A stretch of DNA of 64,000 bases from Cunninghamia lanceolata (taxonomy: Eukaryota; Streptophyta; Pinopsida; Cupressales; Cupressaceae). Under the pieces are notes generated by a model, which was given only the letters and a program-made list of their open reading frames with translations, had not been told where the DNA came from and made no database searches. This document shows, in pieces, positions 11,901-23,399 of this stretch. The position numbers and the translations under genes were made by a program. Position 1 is the stretch's first letter, and every line of letters starts with the position of its first letter. The stretch is from positions 17,616,501-17,680,500 of the forward strand of contig BSBN01000254.1 in NCBI GenBank assembly GCA_027924645.1. The letters run 5' to 3'.

Positions 11901-13276
11901 CTCATCTTGGACCATTTTGTATAATTCATCAAATTTACTCAAAATCATTTGCATTCTTTTTAGAAGGTTGGGTTCATCTACAAAAAATTCTTTGAAGCTT
12001 CTATCTTTTTCCTTCTTTTGATTTTCCCACCTCATCATTGTATTCCACCTTTTTTTGGCCTACATTACATCAACAAAATACACCAAATTTCTTATAACAT
12101 CCACTCCAGAATAAAATTCATGTGAAATAGCCTTCTTCATAAGGTTCTTCTGATCATATTGATGTGACCCTTTGGGTCACATACTCTTTTTGTTCCAGGT
12201 TTGAGGGAGTAATTGACCCTTATAAACCTCTACACTTCTTCGAGCATACCTGACCCAATGGCCAGCTCTTCAAACATAGTCAAGTCAAGCAAAAATGTGC
12301 CTTTTCTCTAATTTCTCATCAAGTCATGTTCCATCCAAAGCATCTGCCACATAAACTCCAGGAAACACACTCTTACAAGTACAAACCTAGGTAAAACATG
12401 TGGTGCTTGGTTGCACCCATATACTTTGATAATAGTGTGTTGTGGCATAAGGAACCAATCAGCATAATTATGAGTATAGCCTTGGTCTGGCCCATACTGC
12501 ACATGCCTCATTACCTTCATCAATGACTTAGGCATTCTTGGTGTTGGGTAACCAAGAGCAGTAATCAATCTGACAGCAAAATCATCTCGAAACATTACAA
12601 AATCACTTTTTGTACACCTGCTATCCCAAATGTAGCACTAGTTTTGCATAGGGAGTCTAACTCCTCTTTCTTGTGTACACAATTACATCCTTGTAGTCCA
12701 CTTCATTTCATTCTAATACATAATTAAGTGACACAATAAAGAATATTTTCTGAAAGTAATAGGGGCCTTGGCTTCCCTAACTTGTAGTAAACCTTCATGT
12801 ACTTGTTCTTCAATCATGTATGCAAAATCAAATTCTATGTTTGACTCAGAATGTTGAATTATCATAGCCATTCTCATCAACCCTATTTGCATTTGCTCCT
12901 CTACATCTATCCCCAAAACTTGACACAATGCATAATAGGTATTCTTGAAATAAACTTGGAATTCAGAAACTTGGAAAGGTTCCATTTTGGAAGAAGGAAT
13001 AGAGAACCTTATGTTATCATCACCCATCTTCATGTGTAAGGGGAGCTCATCACTTCGATATGTTCTCCTCAACATCTTATATTCTTGCTCAAGTTTCACT
13101 AAGTTTACCTCTATTACAGCTTGTTTATGAGGTTGAAACATTTAATAATGGCATCTCTATTGATATCCACTAAGCACTCACCATTTGGAAGCATCATAGT
13201 TTTGGTTGAGGTATGGTAACTGTGGGCAAGGGCTTTAATCAGCTCAACATCAATGAAAATGTTGGGAACAATTAAT

Positions 13277-14391
13277 TGTTGGAAACAAGGTAGATAACTG
13301 AGAGGGGGGGTGAATCAGTTATCTCTAATAACTTTACTTTATTTTTCCTTTTATAATTTGTGCAGCATCAAAACACATAAGAATATATAATCATGAGAGA
13401 AGAAATGAAATCAACACACATAACACAAGAATTTTAACGTGGAAAACCCTGTTAAGGGAAAAATCACGGGGTGACTAACCCAAGATTGTATTCTCTGTTA
13501 AAAGAATAAGAAGTACAAAATGGCACTTGCCAATTAGGGCTCACTGCCTAAGCACACTGCTCACAAGAGGCATACTGCCTACAAGAGACTCACTGTCTAC
13601 AAAGTTTATAGGTGACCAGGTGTTTGAACTTATTAGAGGCATCCACATATGCTGAGGTTTAGTTCTGGTTAGGCTCAATATACTGATCTACTGCACTTCA
13701 TTCTTCCTCTACTTTAGTGTTGTTGTTTTGTCAGATACCGGAATTGTACTACTGCTTCCACACTTATCTCTACCTTTCCTCGTACACTATACACTTCCAC
13801 ACCTAGTTTCATACCAAAATCTATCTGGTATATATATCTGCATCAAGGATTTCAACATCTTTCTAGTCGGCAACTAGAATACTCAAGATATTTACAAAAC
13901 ACTGATCTGTCGGCTAAATCCATGCTCAATATGTGATGTGTATCAAAAACATAGACATAGAAGTCATCAATCATGTCGTCCAACCAAGCATGATCCCTCA
14001 AATAGCTTGATCACCATCAATTTCTCATCCGGATTAAAGTCTGATGTTCTATCGGTCCATTCCTCCTCAATCTACTCTACCTGTCAAGAACCCAACACTT
14101 AGATGCTCATATATTTTCATTCATTCATCACCGGAGGCTCAATCTCTAGAATGTGGTAGTCTTGGTACTCCTCTTGACTTGTCCAAGTTCATAACTTACT
14201 GAGTTACACCATCTGAGAGATCCGGACCTGATTGTTGGACCTTGATGCATGCTCTATTCTTTTTCACCAGACCAAAACACTCTTCAATCTGACTTTCGGT
14301 AGAGACATACTATGTGCTGCAGATGTGTGGGATGGACTTTGTTTCCATCAATAACAACACTCATGAAGCCATGACTAAGTGTCGTAGCAAA
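13277..14391 (-). repeat. LARD-1 3' LTR (left copy)
   Basis: About 1,115 bp, starting TGTTGGAAAC on the plus strand. The right boundary is set by the polypurine tract (plus-strand CTCCCCCTT from 14392). The segment at 13440-13600 is the R/U5 part shared with Copia-3. Confidence 0.85.
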
Positions 14392-14636
14392 CTCCCCCTT
14401 GGCTGATGCTGTCTTATGTACACTTTTACCAGAGCTCCCCCTTAGCTGGATTCCACATTTTTCACTACTCCTCACTCCCTCTTTGACATCAATGGCAAAG
14501 AGTGCAATCTGCTTACCAAAATTTGAAAAAATCAACCTATACATAGCTGCATAAGTATATATACATGTTATACTTACATATACTTAAGTATATCCGCAAA
14601 AGTGGTCTTCAACTGTACAGATTATGTTGCCCAACT
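14392..14636 (-). promoter_or_regulatory. LARD-1 polypurine tracts
   Basis: On the minus strand AAGGGGGAG lies immediately before the 3' LTR. Further copies are AAGGGGGAGC at about 14431-14442 and AAAGAGGGAGTGAG at about 14469-14483. Multiple polypurine tracts are an established Sirevirus feature. The remaining bases show nothing else. Confidence 0.7.
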
Positions 14637-17600
14637 CTACTTCATCCTATCCAAAATTGAGATGTGACCACTGAACAAGAATGCATAAACTTTTGCCCTT
14701 CTTAAGTCTGCCAGATCACTGGTCCGGGCTGTGGTCTGAGCATCAGTTAAGGCCTCATGCATGGCCTCTAACTTAGGGATAATTATTCCTCTAAGTTCAC
14801 TCAACCTACTTATTATATTCTTCCTCTCCCTTTCAATCCTCTTTGTTTCATTTATAATGGCAATGGCCTGGCACTCTTGATTCATTATAGATGTGGTGAG
14901 GGGATCAAAATTCTAAAATAAACTTGACAGTTTATCTTCTTGTTCTTTCACCTTCTTTTCAATATCCTCTATCGTTTTAGACCAGGATAGACAAAATTTG
15001 TACATTTCTCCACCATCTTTAAGAGCATTTTCTAGGCTCTTTATCCCATTATCCAGGGTCCTCCTATCATTAGTTATGAGTCCCTTCACTTCAGTGAATC
15101 TCTTTCCCAAAAATTCTTTCCAGACTTTCTCTTCTGTCGATTTCTCCAAGGAATCAAAATGGGTGCTAACAAAGTTAACCAAAGATTTCAAGTTACCAAA
15201 TGGAGAGGCTAAAGAATCCTTTTGGAAGGATGGCATGATCTTCTCTAGCACACCAGATGCAATCTCTATCAGCTCACAGTCTTCCATGTGAGACTTCAGA
15301 AATTTTTCTTTTGCTTTAGCTTGAGCAAAATATGCTATCTTCATTGTCTGTACTGAAGAGAGGGAATCAAAATTGAGTGGTCCTTGAAAGAATTCCAATT
15401 CATCTAACTCCATCATCTCTTTGTTCAAGAATTTTTTCACTACCTATGTAGTGTCTCTTTCCGGAGACTGAGATTTTTCTTTAGGAATCTCTGAATTGTC
15501 ATCAGAGATCTTCTTTGTTTGCTCTTCTTCTCTTCCCTTTACCTCTTCTTCTTGACTCACTTTTTCTTCTTTTCTTCCTTCTCCTTTAGCCCCTGAGTCT
15601 GGAATGTCTACAGTAGGATCCAGAGGAGAGATGTTGACTTCTTCATGGACTTCCTCTTCCAGAACAGAGGAATCCAAGTCCTTAGACTTCTCCTCATCTA
15701 TCTCTTCAGACTCTTCTACATTTTTCTCAGTGGATTATTCTTTTGATGCACTTAATCCTTTGGCATCCATGGTAGAAGGTTCTTCATCTTTTTCCTCTAT
15801 AATAGGAAGATTGAATCTCATGAAGGCATTCTGGAGGATGTCTTATGTTTCTTTTGCCACCTGATTAGTCTCTCCAAGCATAAGTTTGTTCATTCTTGCT
15901 TTGCTCCGAAACTCATCCTTGCAGTCCTTAAAGATCATGGTCATTTGTTTTGGAGTAATGGAAGGATAGAGCTGAATTGCAATATGTTCCCGCTAAATCC
16001 TTTTCCTTGGCATTCTCTTTTCTGAGTTCAAGTACCTTCTCTAGACTTTTGGGAATTAGAGAAATAATTTCAATGAATGTTGTATTATAAATGTTTAGGT
16101 ACTTAACTGTAGCTTCCTCCAAAATTCTTTTGTCAGTATCATTGTAGTCATCATAAAATTTAGTAACTGGTTGCAGGTTTCTGTCCACTATGACTACCTT
16201 GATGATATCATCAATAGAGAGAGTAGGCCTTTCAACAAATTCTTCTACCTCTTCTTCTTTGTTTATGCAGTAGAGGATTCCCCAGATGTTTTCTTCTTCT
16301 TCCTCATTTTCTTAACTTCCTCATCAGACTATGTTTCTTCATCATCCTTCTAGCTTGTGTATGACCTTGTGGCCTTTGTCTTTGTTCTCTTCTCTCCCTT
16401 TCCGAATGTCTTGGCTTCCATTTTGAGGATTTTGGGCTCTTAGAGGTGGAAAGTGCATAGCTCTTGGAGGATCTAGTCCGGGAGGAGGCTTGTGCCAGAA
16501 CACTTTCCTTTTCTACTTCTTGCTTCTCTTTCTCTACTCTTTCTATTTTCTCTCTATTTGCATCAACTACCTCCTTTGATATGCCATATCTTTTGGCAGC
16601 TTCCTCTACTTCCCTTCTCACCTTTCTTTTCATCTTTAGTTGTCTCAGTTCAACATGTATTTTCACACTTAATTGTTGAAAGGTTCCAAACCTTTCTGCC
16701 TCAGGGTCCTTAGGCTGACTCAGCAAGTGTTGGACATGCAGTTCTAGGATTTTCTCATCTACCTCATAGCCCATTGGCATAATCCAGACTATTCTAGGCT
16801 CCACTACCTCCATTAGGCATTGATCAGTGTCTACCATGAAACACACTGTATCCTTGTATTTTTCAACTAAAGATTGGGGGATTCTTTCTTTGGCCTACAT
16901 CATACTTTGGAAGTTCTTAAAGTATCCCCAAAGTGATGTGCTTTGAGCCTTGGCTTCACCAAGCCCATACATGTAGTCTTTGATTTATATGGCAACCAGT
17001 CTGTCATTTTGCCATACCCAACCACTTGATCTAGGTAGCTCATTCATGTAGTAAAATAATAAACACAGTATTAGCCCACCATACTTAAATGAGTTCTTCT
17101 CATCCTTCTTTATTTTCTACAAGTTTTCTAATAGTTGGTTTAGAAGAAGATCACATAGGTCATAGTCAGCATTTTCCCTCAGCATCTGATATGTAGTATA
17201 TATTGCAGTTTTGGACACAGAATTCTCTCTGCTGAAGTGATAGATTTTATAACCAATTATCATAGAGGCAAATTTGAGATCCAGATCTTTGATGTCTTCT
17301 ATTGTCATTGCACTCTTGTCAAACTTTGATCCAGTAGCCTCACTTACTATCTGGTTCTTGACAGATTTGAGAGCGGGCAACCCACCGGATGAGTGCAATC
17401 TGGTTACTACCCTAATGGCATCTTTTGTTATCTTGAATGGCCTCATCAACCATGTGAAGTTGTCATGTATTCTGCTAAGAACATACTGGACCCATTCATC
17501 TTCTGTAAAACAAGGAAAGTGGATGCAATGTCCAAAATGCTTATCCCGGAGGGCCTTGTATTGAGGTTTAAGTTCAAACGTTTCATCTATTAATTGTTTA

Positions 17601-17800
17601 TGATAGATATCCATCATCTTGGATTCCCCAAATTCTTCAATATTTGCATGTATGTATACCCTAATATCTTCTACGTGCAAAACCCCATGCGAAACGCTAG
17701 AGAAGGCACCTAAGGGATCGACTTCTAGGGATTTGTAGGGGTGTTTCTTGAACTTTGGGTGCGGCCTATCAGTGATCTTAACAACCATAGGAGTAGCCAT
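14637..17800 (-). pseudogene. LARD-1 accessory gene, ~1,050 codons, unrecognised protein
   Basis: I do not recognise this protein. The ATG at 17800 (AAAGATGGCTAC, a good plant context) gives MATPMVVKITDRPHPKFKKH. Residues 1-230 form one unbroken stretch (17800-17117) rich in aromatic and charged residues, probably globular. A second stretch, 16846-16304, turns basic and charged. 16188-15928 continues in another frame, and 15677-14637 in a third: an acidic/lysine linker (SQEEEVKGREEEQTKKISDD) and then long helical, coiled-coil-like segments. Frame changes lie near 16300 and 15920, with in-frame stops near 17115, 15441 and 14910. It has no RT, integrase, protease or transposase motif. It lies downstream of the zinc-knuckle frame with ~550 bp of non-coding DNA between, suggesting its own promoter. 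Overall architecture resembles the Gypsy-A U3 protein. Confidence 0.75.
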
Positions 17801-18390
17801 CTTTGCAAAAGATTTAGAGAGAGATATTTAGAAATTGAAATACCTTTTTATGCTTCTAGGGTTCACACTATGCACCGGAAAAGATCGTTGGTTGAATCAG
17901 ATTCTGTGGCTGATCTCTGAGAGGGTTGAAACAATCTTGATGTAGATCTCTTCCTTTCTTTTTCTCAAATGCAAATGTGCAAATGATGAATAAAAGAACC
18001 CTTTTATCTCTGCGCAAACCCTAATTTCCTATTGCAATAAATGCACAAGTTAAGTTATTCTAGTTGCCTTGTTCTTCCTTGTTCTGAGAGAGATCTTTTC
18101 AAATCACTGAGATGCACTTAGAAATATTTTTAGTGAAGATTTACAATGTATCTCATTTTCTCCAATCATGCCATTTATCCATAGGTGAAGATAGTTCAAT
18201 TTTGAATCATACCGGATCTAACTGTGAGAATCTTGCTTTTACTGGATGACTATCAAACCAGATCAATCCTAGCTGATTAAACTCTTCAAAACTCCTTGCG
18301 GATCTTTCACATTTTTACTGAGGGTTATTTGGATATTTCTCTGAGAACCCTTTAATCTGCAACATCCCATGTGCCAAATTTAGGCACCAA
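17801..18390 (-). promoter_or_regulatory. Candidate internal promoter and 5' leader of the LARD-1 accessory gene
   Basis: No gene in about 590 bp. On the minus strand a TATA-like AGATAAAAGG lies at about 18000-18009, some 200 bases before the ATG at 17800, followed by a leader rich in CT and A (TCTCTCTCTAAATCTTTTGC just before the ATG). It fits a separate transcription unit, but the evidence is only positional and compositional. Confidence 0.3.
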
Positions 18391-18399
18391 TTGACTAGC

Positions 18400-19662
18400 T
18401 GGGGGAATTTATTTTCCTTTGTGACTCCCCCTGAGCCAGAGCTCATCTATTTAGTTTTTGAAAGGAATATCAGCACCAAATTCTGGTGCGGATCCATCCC
18501 CAACATTTTTTATATTCCTCTTCACCCAAATCTTATTCATCTCCCTTTGAACTTCATCCACATTCATTTTTTCTTTTCCTTTGTCTTGATTTTGATTATG
18601 ATGCACCAGACCCTTTTTATTTTGATTCTTACTTCTGTAGAATTTGGCAATATGACCAGATCTATTGCAATTATAGAAAACAACATTTCTTCGCATATTT
18701 GACTGATATCCTCTTGATCTGCATTGATTAGCCATATGTCCCATTCTATTGCATGCAAAGAATCTACCATTGAATGAATTGTTTATTTGCATATTTCTAC
18801 ATTCATGAGATTTGTGACCATACCTTTTATAGTTGAAACACTATCCGGAGAAGGATGAATTAGTCTGAATAATTCTCCTTCTGCACTGAGTTGCCTTATG
18901 ACCGAAGTTGTTGCAATTGTAGCAGTAACCATTGAAGGATGGATATCTTTGAGCATTTGGTTGCCTTACCAGAGGTCTTCTAGGCCTATTTCTTTGATTT
19001 CTTGATCCAAAGTTCTTCTGACCAAATCCAGAGCTTTCACCTTTCTCATAACCCAAACCATGCTTGTCATCTACCCTCTTTTGGCTTTCAAGAAGAACTT
19101 CAATTTGACATGAACTTATCTTGAATTTCTCTTTGTATTCATTTGTTGTTTGAAGATCTTGTTTAAGAGTGTCTATCTGATTCTCAAGTTGTTCTTCATT
19201 ATCTCTAGCTTCTTCAAGATCAGACTCCAGATGCCTGATTATTCTATCCATTTTGTGGCAGTCCTCTGACTTCTCCTTGAGAGATTGTTTTAGATTATCT
19301 TCAATTTTTCTTTTCTCTTCAATTTCTTGAGTGAATTTCATAACCCTTGATTCCATTGCATGCCTTAAACCATAATGACCTCTTTTGATAGCTTCTCACA
19401 TAGCTTGTTTTTCTCATTCGAATCTTCATTAGTATCATTGGCTTCACTTTGACTTGCTAATTGTTGAAGTAGTTCCTTTCTCTTTTTCACAGAGATACTT
19501 AGTTTTTCTTTTAGCTCATTTATGAAATCATCAGCTTGTTTGAGTCTTTCTCTCAATTTATTGATTTTAGAGTGAGATTGCTCAAGATCTTCTAGGGTAG
19601 ACTGAAGTTGTTCCCTCATACCATACATATCGATTGAGATTCCCAGATCTTCCTCAAGCTGT
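18400..19662 (-). pseudogene. LARD-1 gag-like coiled-coil protein with four zinc knuckles
   Basis: A gag-derived protein lacking the usual capsid (UBN2) domain. The segment 19662-19365 and then 19356-19090 is a long coiled coil (for example LEEARDNEEQLENQIDTLKQ). A basic Asn/Arg-rich stretch follows, and then four successive knuckles: CYNCNNFGHKATQC (~18910), a decayed second one (CFNYKRYGHKSHEC, ~18830), a third with CNRMGHMANQC (~18750) and a fourth with its first and last Cys changed (~18665). One stop precedes knuckle two and one frameshift lies near 19360. It sits directly after the primer-binding site, the gag position. Inferred role: RNA binding or packaging, as in known retroelement nucleocapsids. 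Confidence 0.75.
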
Positions 19663-19678
19663 TAGGCTCTATTTTAGA

Positions 19679-19700
19679 GGAACTTGGATCTAATACCAAT
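19679..19700 (-). promoter_or_regulatory. LARD-1 primer-binding site
   Basis: The minus strand reads ATTGGTATTAGATCCAAGTT right after the 5' LTR. Copia-3 has ATTGGTATCAGATCCAAGTT in the same place. It is a variant of the initiator-Met site (TGGTATCAGA). Confidence 0.8.
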
Positions 19701-20817
19701 TGTTGGAAATAAGGTAGATAACTGAGAGGGGGGTAAATCAGTTATCTCTAATAACTTTACTTTATTTTTCCTTTTATAATTTGTGCAACATCAAAACACA
19801 TAAGCATATATAATCATGAGAGCAGAAATGAAATTAACACACATAACACAAGGATTTTAATGTGGAAAACCCTGTTAAGGGAAAAACCACGGGGTGACTA
19901 ACCCAAGATTGTATTCTCCATTAAAAGAATAAGAAGTACAAAATGGCACTTGCCAATTAGGGCTCACTGCCTGAGCACACTGCTCACAAGAGGCACACTG
20001 CCTACAAGAGACTCACTGTCTACAAAGTTTATAGAAGGTAACCAGGTGTTTGAACTAATCAGAGGCATCCACATATGCTGAGGTTCAATTCCAGTTAGGC
20101 TCAATATACTGATCTACTACACTTCATTCTTCCTCTGCTTTAGTGTTGTTGTTCTGTGACATACCGGACTTGTATTGCTGCTTCCACACTTATCTCTACC
20201 TTTTCTCGCACACTATACACTTCCACACCCAGCTTCATACTAAAATCCATCTAGTATATATATCTGCATCAAGGATTTCAACATCTTTCTAGTCAGCAAC
20301 TGGAATACTCAAGATATTTACAAAACACTGATCTGTTGGCTAAATCCACGCTCAATATGTGATGTGTATCAAAAACATAGACATAGAAGTCATCAATCAT
20401 GTCAGCCAACCAAGTATGATCCCTCAAAATTCTTGATCACCATCAATTTCTCATTCGGATTAAAGTCTGATGCTCTACCAGTCCGTTCTTCCTTAGTCTA
20501 CTCTGCCTATCAGGAACTCAACACTTAGATGCTCATATCTTTTCACTCATTCATCACCAGAGGCTCAATCTTTGGAATGTGGTAGTCATGGTACTCCTCT
20601 TGACTTGTCCAAGTTCATAACTTGTTGAGTTACACCATCTAAGAGATTCGAACCTAATTATCAGACCTTGCTGCATGCTATGTTCTTGTTCACCAAACCA
20701 AAACACTCTTCAATCTGACTTTCGGTAGAGACATACTATGTGCTGTGGATGTGTGGGATGGACTTTGTTTCCATCAATGACAAAACTCATGAAGCCACAC
20801 AATGTCTCTTGCCAACA
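19701..20817 (-). repeat. LARD-1 5' LTR (right copy)
   Basis: 1,117 bp, TGTTGG...CCAACA, followed by the TTAAT target duplication. It contains the imperfect GTAGGCAGTGAGCC tandem repeats (about 19960-20030, minus strand) also found in the Copia-3 LTR. Confidence 0.88.
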
Positions 20818-21636
20818 TTAATTTAGCCAAATCTAGGGCCCATGGGTTTGATGCTGGTTCCTGGTCATTCCTTTTTAGATAAAAGTACCAATAGAGGTTC
20901 CATCCCAACAAAGGTACATAGGGGTCCCTACAACCTTGAGCTAAGTCTCTAAAAACCTTTTTAGAACCTTTGTCAATTGAGCTAGGTAACAATGAAAGCA
21001 AAGGGGATTGCAATGAAGACTTACTGGTTTTGGCTTCATCCTTTTTAGCTCCTACCTCAGTCTTTTTAGGTTCCATTTTATGAAATTCACAAGAAATGAT
21101 GAGCAGAGCTTACCTGGAAAAATTGCCTTGAATAATTCTATTTACTCCCATGGTTTGAGCTCCTGTGTAATTTGTCTTCTACTACTATAAGTGATAAATC
21201 TTAATTTGTTTCGTGTATTTTCAAGACCAAGACGCATTTACTTCTGGCTCATAAATTCAATTCAAATCTTTGTGTTGAGCTTAAATCTTCATATTTTGAT
21301 GTTGATGTGATTGGTATGCTTTAAATAACCCAACGGCTTGATTACCACACTATTGTAACTTAGGTTTTGGCCCCCTGAGGTATAGCGGTATAGTGCATAG
21401 TGTATAGTATTAACTCTTCTGACCATCATACCACGGCTTGTTTGAGAATGTTCTGCGGTAAGGAGGTATGATATGGGTATTATGAAGGCTAGCCATTGTG
21501 ATAGCGGTATCGCGATAAAAGGCAAATATGAATTTATGAATGGTAATAACATGATTTATTATGGAAAAATAAGAGTAGGAGTCATGGATACACAAATAAA
21601 ACACTCAAAACTTTTATGAAAATTTTGGTTCCAACA

Positions 21637-21978
21637 GTGGCTCTAGTTGGGGATCAATGATTTACCAATCATTGCAAGAATTCAAAACATCTCTGGGTGC
21701 AGACCAAGTGCCTTCTTCATATGGTTTTTTGAGGATGAAACATGAAACTGTGGTAAAGATGGAATGAAGATGGGTATGGAGGTGAAAATGATGGAAATGG
21801 GAATGATCCTATACTATTGTACATGGAAAGAAACTTTGTTTTGAATGAGGGAATTCTAGGACAGTCCATGTTCAAGCAAGTCCTAGTTCCCTTTTTGATC
21901 TCCTAAACTATTGTGCATGGAAAAAGATTATTTAAAGAATTGTCCATGCACTAGTAATTCTTAATTCTCTAGTTTTCT
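21637..21978 (-). other. Gypsy-A 3' untranslated region with no clear polypurine tract
   Basis: 342 bases between the end of pol and the 3' LTR. No gene. The bases beside the LTR read GTGGCTCTAGTTGGGG on the plus strand, which is not a polypurine tract on the coding strand and looks instead like a primer-binding site. Confidence 0.6.
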
Positions 21979-23330
21979 TCAAGAAAAGAAGTGCTTTAGG
22001 AATTTCCGATGTACTTGCAATTCTTGTTCTTCTCCTGACATGTTCTGCAGATAATAAGAGTCCTCCCCTACTTTGCCAATGATAACAAAGGGTCCAACCC
22101 ATAAGGCTTCAAATTTTCCATGTTTCCCCTTTTCCTGACTCCTGGTATTCCACATAAGGACCATGTCATCAACCTCAATTTTTTTGTTTTTAGCTTTTTT
22201 ATCATATAAATACTTCATTTGCAGTTGCATCTTTTTATTTTACTATTGTGCCTGATCTCTTATTTCATCAAGCTCCATCAACTATTCAATCCTTTCTTCT
22301 ATTGGTTCAAGGACATCCCAATCTTCTTGTAGGATGAATTTGCATACTGGCAATAAATTATGCATAGGGAGCCTAGCTTGAGTCCCATACACAAGTTTAA
22401 AAGGTGATTTTCCAGTGTCTTTCTTCACTGTGATTCTGTCTACCCACAATGCTAGTCTCAACTTGGAATCCCAAGCCCTTTTGTTGTTATCCAACATCCT
22501 TTTTATAATTTTTAAGATACTCTTATTACTAGACTCAGCCTGCCCATTAGCTTGTGGATGATATGGTGATGAGTATGAAATCATTATACCATAAGATTGA
22601 CAAAACCCCTTGAATTCATCTGATCTAAAGCACATCCCATTGTCAGTTATAAATTTTTCTAGCACCCCAAATCTAGTGATGACATTTTCCAACAGAAAAT
22701 TTGTCACAACCTTACTAGTTGCCTACTTTGTAGGTACAACTTCTACCCATTTTGTAAAGTAGTCTGTAGCCACCATTATCCACTTGTGTCCTCCACTAGA
22801 TTTTTCTACAATTTCTCCTATAAAATCAATTCCCCACTAGTAGAATGGGGCATCAACTTGCATAGGTCTCAAGGGTAATGCTCCTTAATACTTTACTTTT
22901 CCAGAGAACCTTTGACATGCCTCACATTTTCTGGTATAGTCATAAGCATCATTAAAAACTTTAGGCCAATAATAGCCTGCCCTTAACACCTTATGTGTAG
23001 TGATTTTTGCTAAGAAATGCCCCCCACACACTCCTTCATGCATTTCCTTTAAAGCATGTCTTGCTTGATTTTCATCTAGGCATAATAGTAGAATGCCATC
23101 CTTATTTTTCCAATAGAGGTCACCTTCTATGAGTACATATTTTAAGGCGTGTAGCTTGAGTGTCCTTTTTTTGCTGACATCAAGCCCTTTAGGACATTTT
23201 AAATGTTTGAGATAGTACACAATATCAGTAGACCATGGAGTGTTCTCAATACTTGTGACCATATCTTCTTCACCATTCACATTGCATACTTGGGCAGCTT
23301 CCAAATTTGTTTCATCCATCAACCTTGCTA
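21979..23330 (-). pseudogene. Gypsy-A integrase
   Basis: Ty3/gypsy integrase, which inserts the cDNA. An HHCC zinc-binding domain (HEGVCGGH ... CEAC, about 23035-22930) is followed by the DDE core: Asp in GIDFIGEIV (~22830), Asp in ITDNGM (~22650) and Glu in NGQAESSN (~22545). The C-terminal part ends at 21979 (VHRKFLKHFFS). No chromodomain is visible, which argues against the chromovirus group. Stops interrupt the frame near 22888, 22828, 22723, 22280 and 22240. Confidence 0.9.
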
Positions 23331-23399
23331 ATCCTTGTCCTCTCGCAAGCTTTGTGATTTGAATTTCTATGTTGAACTCCTGGATTCGGTTAATCCATC

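Larger units (their letters stand above)
13272..20822 (-). mobile_element. LARD-1: non-autonomous Sirevirus-related LTR element with an accessory gene
   Basis: The element is 13277-20817 (7.5 kb), flanked by TTAAT (13272-13276, 20818-20822) inside the Gypsy-A U3 frame. It reads right to left: 5' LTR 19701-20817, primer-binding site, a coiled-coil/zinc-knuckle frame (~19660-18400), an unrecognised accessory gene (17800-14637), polypurine tracts, 3' LTR 13277-14391. I see no protease, integrase or RT motif in any frame, so it depends on another element for copying. LTR copies differ by about 5% in the stretch I compared. The R/U5 and primer site resemble Copia-3. Confidence 0.88.
10035..21076 (-). 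pseudogene. U3-encoded accessory protein of Gypsy-A, left copy, split by LARD-1
   Basis: The left-LTR copy of the ~1,060-codon U3 frame. It starts at 21076 (MEPKKTEVGAKKDEAKTSK) and is interrupted at about codon 85 by LARD-1. It resumes at 13271 and can be followed to roughly 10200 or a little lower (segments 13141-12713, 12595-12308, 12038-11787, 11771-11208, 10781-10458, 10400-10200). Its stops and frameshifts mostly differ from those in the right copy; for example the residue that is a stop near codon 50 in the right copy is a Trp here. Shared reading frame with independent damage argues that the ancestor was a real protein. No function is recognised. The left boundary is approximate. Confidence 0.75.
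8999..21636 (-). repeat. Gypsy-A 3' LTR (left copy), interrupted by LARD-1
   Basis: About 5.1 kb of LTR once LARD-1 and its 5-bp duplication are removed. It aligns along its whole length with the right copy. The stretch 8999 to about 9960 is R/U5 and has no gene; a minus-strand TATAAAA at 9958-9964 (TATAAAAAGAGAG) would be the promoter. The rest is U3 and holds the accessory frame described separately. The part 21077-21636 upstream of that frame has no gene. Confidence 0.92.

Noticed and set aside
8999..13270. Possible host genes on the minus strand at 10-13 kb and 30-33 kb
   Set aside because: Both are the same frame inside the two LTRs of Gypsy-A, bounded by a single GTAAC duplication, so this is element cargo and not host DNA.
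15444..15677. Separate small acidic gene
   Set aside because: It lies in the same frame as 15440-14637 across one stop and is the linker of the LARD-1 accessory gene.
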